Of a stretch of DNA of 64,000 bases, positions 44,066 through 51,964 are shown in pieces. The position numbers and the translations under genes were made by a program. Origin of the DNA: Halobaculum sp. CBA1158 (lineage in GTDB: Archaea; Halobacteriota; Halobacteria; Halobacteriales; Haloferacaceae). Each line of letters starts with the position of its first letter. Position 1 is the first letter of the stretch. The notes beneath the pieces were generated by a model. That model had not been told where the DNA came from. It ran no database searches and saw only the letters and a program-made list of their open reading frames with translations. Location: NCBI RefSeq assembly GCF_021431925.1, contig NZ_CP090371.1, positions 1,054,001-1,118,000 on the forward strand, written 5' to 3'.

Positions 44066-44395
44066 GGAGAGAAGATACGCTCGATAGATCGATAAATTTG
44101 CCTATCTAAGACAGCAGCAAACCACATTCGTCGCGATCATGATACCGCGTTCGACACGGAGCGAGAACGATCTGTTGTGAGACTCGCCACTATCTCGTGA
44201 GTGTTCGCGTGTCACCACTACCGTTCGACCTACAGCGCCATGCGAAACGCCGATCCCGACGGTAGTGACCGTACCACTCTGCCCGGCACTGACCACGTCG
44301 TTTTTGTCTATCGATCAGCGATTCGACAGCGCTACCGATAGCCAATTCTCGTCCCGTCGTACTCCACAACCGCGAAGACGGGCACGGCGCCGGAA
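44066..44395. other. AT-richer intergenic stretch, no convincing gene
   Basis: About 330 bp between the lipoprotein gene and the end of tfb. A 64-codon minus-strand frame at 44102-44296 lacks recognisable features. The GC content returns to the genome norm only at about 44340. Confidence 0.5.
44091..44099 (-). promoter_or_regulatory. TATA box of the islet lipoprotein gene
   Basis: On the minus strand AAATTTATC is centred ~30 nt before the ATG at 44065. Confidence 0.45.
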
Positions 44396-45394
44396 CTACG
44401 CGACGAGGCCGTCCTCGGCCTCCAGCAGCTCGTGATAGCGGTTGCGGATGGTGACCTCGGAGATGTCGGCGACCTCCGAGACCGCCGCCTGCGTCGTCTT
44501 CTCGTTGGTGAGCAGCGCGGCGGCGTAGACGGCCGCGGCGGCGAGGCCGACGGGCGATTTGCCCGAGTGGACGCCCTTGTCCTTGGCGTTGCGCAGAAGC
44601 TGTTTCGCGCGCATCTCCGACTCCTCCGAGAGTTCAAGCGAGGAGGCGAACCGCGGGACGTACTGCTCGGGGTCGGCGGGCTTGACCTCGAGCTTCAGTT
44701 CACGGACGACGTAGCGGTACGTGCGCGCGACCTCGTCCTTCTCGACGCGCGATACGTCGCTGATCTCGTCGAGGCTGCGCGGGACGCCGGCCATCCGGGC
44801 GGCGGCGTACACGCAGGCGGTGGAGACGCCCTCGATGGAGCGGCCCGGCAGGAGGTCCTCGTCGAGCGCACGGCGGTAGATGACGGAGGCGGTCTCGCGG
44901 ACGTTGTCCGGGAGCCCCAGCGCCGACGCCATGCGGTCGATCTCGCCGAGGGCCTGCTTGAGGTTGCGCTCCTTGGAGTCGCGGGTGCGGAAGCGCTCGT
45001 TCCACTTGCGCAGGCGGCGCATCTTCTGGCGCTGGCGCGCGCCCAGCGAGCGCCCGTAGGCGTCCTGGTCGCGCCAGTCGATGTTGGTCGACAGCCCCTT
45101 GTCGTGCATCGTGTTCGTGGTCGGGGCACCGACGCGGGACTTCTGGTCCTTCTCGGCGGCGTCGAAGGCGCGCCACTCGGGACCGCGGTCGACGGAGTCC
45201 TCCTCGATGACGAGGCCGCACTCCTCGCAGACGGTCTCGCCGTGTTCCTCGTCCTGGATGACGTTACCGGAGCACTCCGGACAGGCCAACTCGTCGCCGG
45301 ACTGCCGTTCCTCTTCGGATTCGGATTCGTGTTCGTGTGCTGTTCGTCGTTCGCGCCCGGCGGGTCGGCGTCGGGTGTTGGTGTTCTCGCTCAT
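44396..45394 (-). CDS. tfb: Transcription initiation factor TFB (TFIIB homologue)
   Basis: 332 residues. A charged N-terminal extension precedes the zinc ribbon (ACPECSGNVIQDEEHGETV with CEECGLV after), the B-finger/linker (RGPEWRAFDAAEKDQKSRVG, KGLSTNIDWRDQDAYGRSL) and two cyclin repeats (ALGEIDRMASALGLPDNVRE; FASSLELSEESEMRAKQLL) with the BRE-contacting helix-turn-helix at SEVADISEVTIRNRYHEL. It recruits RNA polymerase to TBP-bound promoters. Haloarchaea have many TFB paralogues; which one this is cannot be told here. In-frame codons upstream of 45394 cross the promoter. Confidence 0.96.
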   Translation of the reverse strand: MSENTNTRRRPAGRERRTAHEHESESEEERQSGDELACPECSGNVIQDEEHGETVCEECGLVIEEDSVDRGPEWRAFDAAEKDQKSRVGAPTTNTMHDKGLSTNIDWRDQDAYGRSLGARQRQKMRRLRKWNERFRTRDSKERNLKQALGEIDRMASALGLPDNVRETASVIYRRALDEDLLPGRSIEGVSTACVYAAARMAGVPRSLDEISDVSRVEKDEVARTYRYVVRELKLEVKPADPEQYVPRFASSLELSEESEMRAKQLLRNAKDKGVHSGKSPVGLAAAAVYAAALLTNEKTTQAAVSEVADISEVTIRNRYHELLEAEDGLVA

Positions 45395-45423
45395 TGCGTC
45401 TGAGGGGGCGTGAGCCCGAAACG

Positions 45424-45480
45424 GGATACAAAAAACCCCGGGTGACTCTGTGCTCAAAGGAAGTCCGATCAGTATATAAA
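45424..45480 (-). promoter_or_regulatory. Two TATA-like boxes upstream of tfb
   Basis: On the minus strand, TTTATATACT (45471-45480) would give a leader of ~55 nt, and TTTTTTGTATCC (45424-45436) would give an almost leaderless transcript. A CCCGTTTCGGG hairpin (45415-45425) lies between the second box and the ATG. Confidence 0.45.
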
Positions 45481-45575
45481 TCAAACGGTACGCGAGTGCG
45501 GTATGCCCCGCCGTACCGTGATCCGCAGATCGCCGGACGGGAGGCTTTTGTGTGGCGGGTTCTCACGGCCGATCG

Positions 45576-46343
45576 ATGATGACCGACCGCGTCGTCTCGC
45601 TCGCGCCCAGCGCCACCGCGACGCTCTCTGCGCTCGGGGCCGGCGACGCGCTGGTCGGGGTGACTCACGCCTGCTCGGTGCCGTCGGGTGCCGACGATCC
45701 GACGGTCGTCGGGGGCTGGCCGAACCCCGACCTCGACGCGGTCGCGGGACTCGAGCCCGACGCCGTGTTGACCTGCGACGCGCTCCAGCGCGAGACCGTC
45801 GCGGCGTGTCGCGAGCGCGGCCTCCCCGTGACGCACGCGGAACCGACGCGGCTGGTCGACGTGTTCGCGTACGTCGAGTCGGTCGGCGCGGCCGTCGGCC
45901 GGTCGGCGGCCGGCGACGACCTGGCGGAGTCGTGTCGCGAGCGCGTCGACCGGGTGCGCCGCGCGGTGCCGGACGACCCCGAGGAGCGCCCGGTCGTCTA
46001 CGCCGAGGAGTGGGGGGACCCCCCGATGGCCGCGGGCAACTGGGTGCCCGACGCGGTCGCGGCCGCGGGCGGTCGCTACCCGTTCGTCGACGCCGGCGAT
46101 CGCTCGAGCGCGGTCGACGGGTCGACCGTCGAGCGCGCGGACCCGGACCACGCTGTCGTCCACTGGTGTGGCGACGGTGCGGTCGCGTCGCCGTCGGTGT
46201 TCGCCGACCGCGACTGGGACGTCGACGCCGCCGTCCACGTCGTCGACGACTCCCTGTTGAATCAGCCGAGTCCGCGACTGATCGACGGGATCGAGCGGCT
46301 CGCGGGGATCCTCCACGGGGTCGAGGTCGCGGCGGAGAAGTGA
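45576..46343 (+). CDS. BtuF-like helical-backbone metal/cobalamin-binding protein without signal peptide
   Basis: 255 residues. RVVSLAPSATATLSALGAGDALVGVTHACS is the usual start of the BtuF/FecB substrate-binding fold; PDAVLTCDALQRETVAACRERGLP and DDSLLNQPSPRLIDGIERLA complete the two lobes. It has no signal peptide or lipobox, so it is predicted cytoplasmic, unlike normal ABC importer binding proteins; such cobalamin-binding-like proteins are seen in other haloarchaea. GGCTTTTGTG ~27 nt upstream fits either ATG at 45576 or 45579. Confidence 0.85.
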   Translation: MMTDRVVSLAPSATATLSALGAGDALVGVTHACSVPSGADDPTVVGGWPNPDLDAVAGLEPDAVLTCDALQRETVAACRERGLPVTHAEPTRLVDVFAYVESVGAAVGRSAAGDDLAESCRERVDRVRRAVPDDPEERPVVYAEEWGDPPMAAGNWVPDAVAAAGGRYPFVDAGDRSSAVDGSTVERADPDHAVVHWCGDGAVASPSVFADRDWDVDAAVHVVDDSLLNQPSPRLIDGIERLAGILHGVEVAAEK

Positions 46344-46445
46344 GACTCGTCGTCGGCTCGCGGACGCGATCGAGTGACGGCGGGAGACCTCGGGGGCGCG
46401 GGAAGCGAGAAACGGGAGGCGAGAAACGGGAAACGAGAATCGACG

Positions 46446-46715
46446 TTACAGGCTCAGCGAGTAGAGTCGCTTTCGCGCGTCGGTGAAGGAGAACCGGGAG
46501 TCGACGGCGTCGTGCTCCTCCAGACGCGACAGCGCGTAGCGGACGGTCCGCGGCGGGAGCAGCGTCTCCTCGGCGAGTTCGCTCTGACTGAGGGTGCCCT
46601 CGTACTCCAGCACCTTCGCGACTAGCTTCGCGCTCGGCGGGAGGTCGCGAACGCGTTCCCACCGGTCGGTCTGTGCGTCTCCCTCGCGAACGGCCTCAGC
46701 GTCGGATGCGCTCAT
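46446..46715 (-). CDS. MarR-type winged-helix DNA-binding protein
   Basis: 89 residues. The winged helix is clear: PSAKLVAKVLEYEGTLSQSE, LAEETLLPPRTVRYALSRLEE and HDAVDSRFSFTDARKRLYSL. It is a single-domain regulator with no ligand domain visible. The ATG at 46715 fits an AGTATTAACC box at ~46741-46750; a GTG at 46727 would lengthen it by four residues. It is divergent from pan, 127 bp away, and could regulate it, but that is inference. Confidence 0.85.
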   Translation of the reverse strand: MSASDAEAVREGDAQTDRWERVRDLPPSAKLVAKVLEYEGTLSQSELAEETLLPPRTVRYALSRLEEHDAVDSRFSFTDARKRLYSLSL

Positions 46716-46738
46716 CGTGTCTCCCACATTGGAATGCC

Positions 46739-46750
46739 GCTGGTTAATAC
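46739..46750 (-). promoter_or_regulatory. TATA-like box of the winged-helix regulator gene
   Basis: On the minus strand, AGTATTAACC lies ~30 nt before the ATG at 46715 in a clearly AT-rich intergenic region shared with pan. Confidence 0.45.
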
Positions 46751-46842
46751 TTACTATATTTTCGATTACTCACGAGCATCTAATCGACACGATCCTCACC
46801 CCGACCCGAAGTCTCTTGGTAGTGACCGCCCTAGCGTGGGCG

Positions 46843-48057
46843 ATGACCGACACCGTTGACGACGTCGATCTTCCCTACGAGGAGGAGACGTCGCAGCAGG
46901 AGAAGATCGAGGCACTCCAGGAGCGCCTCGAGGTTCTCGAGTCCCAGAACGAGGAGATGCGCGACAAGCTCCTGGACGCGAACGCGGAGAACAACAAGTA
47001 CCAACAGAAGCTCGAGCGGCTTACCCACGAGAACAAGAAGCTCAAGCAGTCGCCGCTGTTCGTCGCGACGGTCCAGGAACTGACCGACGACGGCGTCGTG
47101 ATCAAACAGCACGGCAACAATCAGGAGGCGCTGACCGAGGTCACCGACTCGATGCGCGAGGACCTCGACCCCGACGACCGCGTCGCGGTCAACAACTCCC
47201 TGTCCGTCGTGAAGAAGCTGGAGAAGGAGACGGACGTGCGCGCCCGAGTCATGCAGGTCGAGCACTCGCCGGACGTGACCTACGAAGACATCGGCGGGCT
47301 CGACGAGCAGATGAACGAGGTGCGCGAGACCGTCGAGATGCCGATGAAGAACCCCGACATGTTCACCGACGTCGGCATCCAGCCGCCGAGCGGCGTCCTG
47401 CTGCACGGGCCGCCCGGGACGGGCAAGACGATGCTCGCGAAGGCCGTCGCCAACGAGACCGACGCCACCTTCATCAAGATGGCCGGCTCCGAGCTCGTCC
47501 ACAAGTTCATCGGCGAGGGCGCGAAGCTCGTGCGCGACCTGTTCGAGGTCGCCCGCGAGAACGAGCCCGCCGTCATCTTCATCGACGAGATCGACGCCAT
47601 CGCCTCCAAGCGGACCGACTCGAAGACCTCCGGCGACGCGGAGGTCCAGCGCACGATGATGCAGCTGCTCTCGGAGATGGACGGCTTCGACGAGCGCGGG
47701 GAGATCCGCATCATCGCGGCGACGAACCGCTTCGACATGCTCGACCCCGCGATCTTGCGCCCCGGTCGCTTCGACCGCCTCATCGAGGTGCCCAAGCCGG
47801 AGGCCGAGGGTCGGGAGCTGATCTTCCGCATCCACACGCGCGACATGAACGTCGCCGACGACGTGGACTTCGCGGCCCTGGCCGAACTCACCGATGGAGC
47901 CTCCGGCGCGGACGTGAAGGCCGTCTGCACCGAGGCCGGGATGTTCGCCATCCGCGAGGACCGCACCGAGATCCGGATGACGGACTTCGAGAATGCCTGG
48001 GAGAAGGCCTCCCGGGAGGAGGGAAGCGACGCCGACGACTCGCTCGCGTTCGCCTGA
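46843..48057 (+). CDS. pan: Proteasome-activating nucleotidase PAN
   Basis: 404 residues. An N-terminal coiled coil (~18-72; QEKIEALQERLEVLESQNEE) is followed by an OB domain and an AAA+ module: Walker A GPPGTGKTMLAKA (~189), Walker B VIFIDEIDAIASKR, sensor-1 ATNRFD, Arg finger LRPGRFDR. The C terminus LAFA is a phenylalanine form of the HbYX tail that docks into the 20S proteasome. It unfolds substrates for the proteasome. A T-run follows the gene. Confidence 0.96.
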   Translation: MTDTVDDVDLPYEEETSQQEKIEALQERLEVLESQNEEMRDKLLDANAENNKYQQKLERLTHENKKLKQSPLFVATVQELTDDGVVIKQHGNNQEALTEVTDSMREDLDPDDRVAVNNSLSVVKKLEKETDVRARVMQVEHSPDVTYEDIGGLDEQMNEVRETVEMPMKNPDMFTDVGIQPPSGVLLHGPPGTGKTMLAKAVANETDATFIKMAGSELVHKFIGEGAKLVRDLFEVARENEPAVIFIDEIDAIASKRTDSKTSGDAEVQRTMMQLLSEMDGFDERGEIRIIAATNRFDMLDPAILRPGRFDRLIEVPKPEAEGRELIFRIHTRDMNVADDVDFAALAELTDGASGADVKAVCTEAGMFAIREDRTEIRMTDFENAWEKASREEGSDADDSLAFA

Positions 48058-48093
48058 TCCGACGACTCGCTCCCACCGTTTCTCCCTCCTCGG

Positions 48094-48099
48094 TTTTTT
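48094..48099 (+). terminator. Oligo-T terminator of pan
   Basis: TTTTTT lies about 37 bp after the pan stop, preceded by a C/T-rich stretch. Short T-runs are the usual archaeal termination signal. Confidence 0.45.
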
Positions 48100-48167
48100 C
48101 ACCACGTTCCCGCCCCTCAGCGACGCCCAACGAGCGGCTTTTGTGCCGCGGCGGCACAGGGGAGGAC

Positions 48168-48674
48168 ATGACGCTGGAGGCCGCCGTCGCCGCCCCGTTT
48201 CGCGGCGCTGGCACCGACCGGATGGGCGAGGGCGAGTTCGTCGTCGCGCTCTCGCTGGACCGCGACTGGTTCTCGCCCGACCAGGCCAAGCGGCTCGTCG
48301 ACATCGCGACCGGGCGCGGGCTGCTCGCGGAGGCCGACGGCGACCTCGTCGCGCAGTTCGACCCCGCCGAGGTGACGGTGCCGCCGGACTTCCGACCCGA
48401 CGAGTCGGTCCTCGCCGAGCAGTCCACGTTCGAGAAGGCCGTCGACGCGCTCGTCGCCGCCGGCGTCGAGAAGCGCGAGGCGGTCGCCGCCGCCAACGAG
48501 CGCCAGCGGGAGGCGGGCGTGACCCTCGAGACCGCGGCGGTGCTCGTCGCGCGCGAGCGCGGCGTCGCCGTCGAGGCGGTCGCCGACGAAGCCCGGGAGG
48601 AGTTGGTCGCCGAGGGCGAGGGGATCGCCGACGACGCTCGCCCGGCGGCCGGGGAGCACGCGGAGGGGGAGTGA
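48168..48674 (+). CDS. DUF2240 family protein
   Basis: 168 residues. MTLEAAVAAPFRGAGTDRMG, VVALSLDRDWFSPDQAKRLV and LVAQFDPAEVTVPPDFRPDE match the archaeal DUF2240 pattern. The C-terminal half (ALVAAGVEKREAVAAANERQ) is helical with an acidic tail. Function unknown. GGCTTTTGTG ~27 nt before the ATG fits a leaderless start. It overlaps the next gene by 1 bp (TGATG), so the two are one operon. Confidence 0.85.
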   Translation: MTLEAAVAAPFRGAGTDRMGEGEFVVALSLDRDWFSPDQAKRLVDIATGRGLLAEADGDLVAQFDPAEVTVPPDFRPDESVLAEQSTFEKAVDALVAAGVEKREAVAAANERQREAGVTLETAAVLVARERGVAVEAVADEAREELVAEGEGIADDARPAAGEHAEGE

Positions 48675-49141
48675 TGGTCGAGGAACGGACCACCGACGGC
48701 GTCCGGATCGCGCAGCTGCTCGCCTCGGAGCTGGTGGGCGACCGCGACCGACTCGCGGCCGTGACCGTCACCGACGCCGACCCCGACGTCGAGCCGACGC
48801 CCGACGGCGCGCCGGCCTACCGCGTCCGCGTCGCCGACGAGGGATCACGAGCAGACGACGGTATCGCCGACCGCGACCGCGACAGCGACCGCGATAGCGA
48901 CGGCGACAGCGACCCCGAACGCGGGTCGACGCTCGCCGAGGTCGCCGTCCAGCCGGACCGCGCCCGCGTCGAGTTCCGGATCGCGCCCGCCGCGGCCGCC
49001 GAGGCGGCGGAGGCGGCCGGGCTCCGCGTCCGCCCGAAGGCGGTCACGCCGCCGCGGACGCTGGTCTTCCTGGCGGACGGCGCGTCCGTCAAGCGCGTCC
49101 TCCCGGCGTTCGAGGCGGTTGTGCGCGAGCGCGAGGCGTAG
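48674..49141 (+). CDS. Conserved hypothetical protein coupled to the DUF2240 gene
   Basis: 155 residues. The N terminus (TDGVRIAQLLASELVGDRDR) and C terminus (PPRTLVFLADGASVKRVLPA) look folded; the middle (~58-82) is a DRDSDRDSDGDSD repeat that is probably disordered. The start overlaps the previous stop, so translation is coupled. No family recognised. Confidence 0.7.
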   Translation: MVEERTTDGVRIAQLLASELVGDRDRLAAVTVTDADPDVEPTPDGAPAYRVRVADEGSRADDGIADRDRDSDRDSDGDSDPERGSTLAEVAVQPDRARVEFRIAPAAAAEAAEAAGLRVRPKAVTPPRTLVFLADGASVKRVLPAFEAVVREREA

Positions 49142-49189
49142 TGGCTCTCGAGGCGAGGACCGACCGGACGTTCGGGCGCGCCGACTGCC

Positions 49190-49855
49190 TCACAGCGAGT
49201 CGACGATCCCGGGGAGGTCGTCGGCGAGGTGGTCGCGGCGGACGCTCGCGTCGGCCTCGGGCGCGGGGTCGTCGTCGGGGCCGAGGACGTGGACCGCGGA
49301 CAGCCCCGCCTCCGAGGCCCCGCGCACGTCCTCGACCGGGTGGTCGCCGACGAAGACCGCCTCGTCGGGAGCGACATCGAGCGCCGACAGCAGCGCCTCG
49401 AACGCTCGTTCGTCGGGCTTGCCCGCCGGGAGGTCGCCGGAGATGCGGACGGCGTCGAACTCCTCCCACCAGCCGAGGCGGTCGAGTTTGACCGACTGGG
49501 CGCGCACGGGGCCGTTGGTGAGCAGGCCGACGCGGTAGCGCTCGCGCAACTCCGCGACCAGCCCTCTCGCGCCGGCGACGGGTACGAGCGCCCCGGTGAC
49601 GCCCTCGCGGTAGGCTGCGGCCACGTCGGCGGGGTCGGCGTCGACGTCGTGGGGGTCGAGGAGGTCGTCGAACACGGGGAGCCTGCTGTCTGCGGTGCGG
49701 TGGCGGGCGTGGGCCGCGAGGTACGCTTCGCGGTCGACGGTGCCGACGAGTTCCCCGGCCCCGCCCGCCTCGAGGGCGTCCGCGAGCAGTCGCGCTCGCG
49801 TTCGCTCCGGGACCGCGAGCGTGTCGTCGAGATCGAACCCCACGGCGCGTATCAC
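49190..49855 (-). CDS. HAD family hydrolase
   Basis: 221 residues from GTG. HAD motifs: I, GFDLDDTLA; II, GLLTNGP; III, PAGKPDERAF; IV, VFVGDHPVEDVRGA. It has the cap (~20-85) of a C1-type phosphatase, so it is probably a sugar- or nucleotide-phosphate phosphatase. CTTCTTATCG at 49877-49886 lies ~27 nt upstream and fixes the GTG at 49855; longer in-frame codons run into a tandem repeat. Confidence 0.9.
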   Translation of the reverse strand: MIRAVGFDLDDTLAVPERTRARLLADALEAGGAGELVGTVDREAYLAAHARHRTADSRLPVFDDLLDPHDVDADPADVAAAYREGVTGALVPVAGARGLVAELRERYRVGLLTNGPVRAQSVKLDRLGWWEEFDAVRISGDLPAGKPDERAFEALLSALDVAPDEAVFVGDHPVEDVRGASEAGLSAVHVLGPDDDPAPEADASVRRDHLADDLPGIVDSL

Positions 49856-49945
49856 GGTCGTCGCGAGGGGGCGAGTCGATAAGAAGTCGGCGACCGAGGA
49901 ACGGGGGCTCGGCGGCGACCGCGCTGGAGACGACCTAGCGCACCA

Positions 49946-50100
49946 ACCGACGACCACGCCGGCGACGACCCGACGGACCGACCGACGACCGCACCGGCGA
50001 CGACCCGACGGACCGACCGACGACCGCACCGGCGACGACCCGACGGACCGACCGACGACCGCACCGGCGACGACCCGACGGACCGACCGACGACCGCACC
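49946..50100. repeat. 35-bp tandem repeat, about 4.4 copies
   Basis: Units start at 49946 (diverged), 49981, 50016 and 50051, with a 15-bp partial copy at 50086-50100. Each reads ACCGACGACCGCACCGGCGA then ends GACGGACCG. The array fills the gap between the divergent HAD and nurA genes and stops exactly where the nurA promoter (GCTTTTGCG, 50101) begins. Confidence 0.9.
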
Positions 50101-50131
50101 GCTTTTGCGCCGCCGGCGCGGGCGTTGTGGC

Positions 50132-51409
50132 GTGACGCTGGACCCCGTACACGTCGACACCATCGCGTACCTCGCCTCGGCCATCGCCGACGGGGTCGAC
50201 GACGCCGACCACGACGACCTCGCGGGCACGGCGTGGGACGAGTGGCTCGACCCGCTGCACGCCGACGGCCGGGAGGTGCTGGCGGCGCTCGGCGAGCACG
50301 AACTCCGACGGACGCCCGTCGAGGACGCCGCGCTGGCGGATCGACCGTTCGAGACGAGCCACGGCGTCGACTCGGGGACGCTGAACCCCACGTCGTTCAA
50401 GAACGGCCTCGTCCTCGACGTGGCGCAGGCGGCGATGGGCACGGAGCCGACGGATCTGGACCTCCACCGCGGGCGCTCCATCGTCGTCACCGTCCACGCC
50501 AACGACGCGACCGTGGTGTTCCCCGACGTGCCCGACGGCTGGATGTCGTACGACGAGGGCAACTCCGACCGGCGGGTGTTGAAGGTGCCCCGGAGCAGGC
50601 GCTTCGCCGACGAGATGGTCCACGAACTGGCGCTGTCGCTGGCGGAGTCACACCACGCGCGCAGGCACCTCGATCACGGCGACGTCGAGGACCTGCTCGT
50701 GCTCGACGGCCCGCTGTATCCGAAGCGCCTGCTCAACTGGGCCACTCGCGACCGCGAGCTCCGGGAAGTCGCCCACGGCGAGACGGTCCAGGAGGCCGTC
50801 GAGACGTACGTCCGGCTCGTCGAGTCGTGCATCGAGCGCGGGGTTCCCGTTCTCGGATTCGTCAAGAATCCCACCTCGGGGTTCCTCACGCGGACGCTCG
50901 ACCGCAAGGGGATCGAGTCTCCCTGGCCCGACGACGCCGCGCTGTTCACGCGCCTGCTGGAGCGCCGCGCCGCCGGCCCCGACGACAGGGGCGGTCCCGG
51001 CGACCGCGACGACGACTCGATCACGTTCACCTCGTGGCTCCGCTCGCGCGGCGGCTCGGACGCGCCGCTGGCCAGCGACGGCGACGCCCTCGGCGTCGAG
51101 CGACGGCTCGACCCCGCGGGCTACGAGGTGACGTACATGCACGTGTACGAGCCCCGCGAGGACGTGCTGTTCAAGGTGGAGGCACCGGCGGCGTTCACGG
51201 AGGACCCCGAGACGCGCGACCGACTCACCCGACAGGTGATCTCGGAGGTCGCCGCCGAGGCCGGCCCGCCGACGCCGGTGGCGAAAGCCGACGAACTCGC
51301 GCGGATCGGCGTCGGCGAGAAGGAGGCGCTCCGGCGGAAGTTCGAGGAGCGCTTCGGCGCGGAACACCTGCGGACGTACGACGACGTTCGGTGGCAGGAG
51401 ACGGAGTGA
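50132..51409 (+). CDS. nurA: NurA 5'-3' nuclease domain protein
   Basis: 425 residues from a GTG 27 nt after the GCTTTTGCG box. The RNase-H-like NurA domain has the metal Asp of GLVLDVAQAAMG near the N-terminal third, a middle with GVPVLGFVKNPTSGFLTRTL, and the C-terminal AYEVTYMHVY-type strand (YEVTYMHVYEPRED) before a helical tail. With HerA it resects DNA ends in archaeal recombination. HerA lies 555 bp downstream, on the other side of an opposite-strand gene. Confidence 0.9.
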   Translation: MTLDPVHVDTIAYLASAIADGVDDADHDDLAGTAWDEWLDPLHADGREVLAALGEHELRRTPVEDAALADRPFETSHGVDSGTLNPTSFKNGLVLDVAQAAMGTEPTDLDLHRGRSIVVTVHANDATVVFPDVPDGWMSYDEGNSDRRVLKVPRSRRFADEMVHELALSLAESHHARRHLDHGDVEDLLVLDGPLYPKRLLNWATRDRELREVAHGETVQEAVETYVRLVESCIERGVPVLGFVKNPTSGFLTRTLDRKGIESPWPDDAALFTRLLERRAAGPDDRGGPGDRDDDSITFTSWLRSRGGSDAPLASDGDALGVERRLDPAGYEVTYMHVYEPREDVLFKVEAPAAFTEDPETRDRLTRQVISEVAAEAGPPTPVAKADELARIGVGEKEALRRKFEERFGAEHLRTYDDVRWQETE

Positions 51410-51464
51410 ACGGCGTGCGTTCGGCGACTCTCGTGGATTAATGGCTCTCGCGAGTCGGTGGTTC

Positions 51465-51515
51465 CCGCCGGTCTGTCGCTCCCGCTGGTCGGTCGCTCCC
51501 GCCGGTCGGTTGCCC
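51465..51515. repeat. 17-bp tandem repeat, three copies
   Basis: CCGCCGGTCTGTCGCTC, CCGCTGGTCGGTCGCTC and CCGCCGGTCGGTTGCCC run in tandem between nurA and the opposite-strand gene. Confidence 0.7.
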
Positions 51516-51546
51516 GGCGATTCGACCGCTCTTGCGGCGCAGGGAG

Positions 51547-51879
51547 CTACGGCTCTTCCTTCTCGACTTCGATTTCGACCTCGGACTCGGGGACGCCGAC
51601 GCGGGCGAACTGCGTGCGGACGTGCTCCTCGGCGGCGGCGACGGCCTGGTCTCGGGTGTCGAACCCCCGCGGCGCGGGCGACTCGAACGCGACGCGGATC
51701 GACTCCCCGTCGATCGTCAGCTCCGATCCGCCGGACTCGACCTCGTAGAACGAATCACACACCCAGACGTACGGCGCGTCCTCGTCGGGAGCGCCCTTGA
51801 ACGACGGCGCGCGCTCGCCGCGCTCGAAGATCGTGCCGGTGAGGGCCGTGCCGCCCGCGCGTCCGCGAACGAGTAACAC
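51547..51879 (-). CDS. Conserved haloarchaeal protein between nurA and herA (DUF7113-like)
   Basis: 110 residues from GTG. MLLVRGRAGGTALTGTIFER, then APSFKGAPDEDAPYVWVCDS and FYEVESGGSELTIDGESIRV, ends in a charged VESEVEIEVEKEE-type tail. I recall a haloarchaeal family (DUF7113) with this APDEDAPYVWVCD core. CCTTATCC at 51907-51914 sets the start. Its opposite orientation inside the nurA-herA pair is unusual. Function unknown. Confidence 0.72.
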   Translation of the reverse strand: MLLVRGRAGGTALTGTIFERGERAPSFKGAPDEDAPYVWVCDSFYEVESGGSELTIDGESIRVAFESPAPRGFDTRDQAVAAAEEHVRTQFARVGVPESEVEIEVEKEEP

Positions 51880-51964
51880 AACCGACGCGTAACGGTCGCG
51901 GTCGGATAAGGGGTCGCATCGGGGGACGGACACGGTTTTGACCTCCCGGCGAGAGGGCCAAAGT

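Noticed and set aside
44102-44296. 64-codon minus-strand gene
   Set aside because: No promoter, no recognisable features, and it overlaps the promoter region of the lipoprotein gene.
45503-46486. Gene starting 27 nt after the plus-strand TATATAAA
   Set aside because: Its frame is Arg-rich and overlaps the well-supported BtuF-like gene, which has its own promoter.
49946-50100. CRISPR array
   Set aside because: 35-bp units are directly adjacent without spacers.
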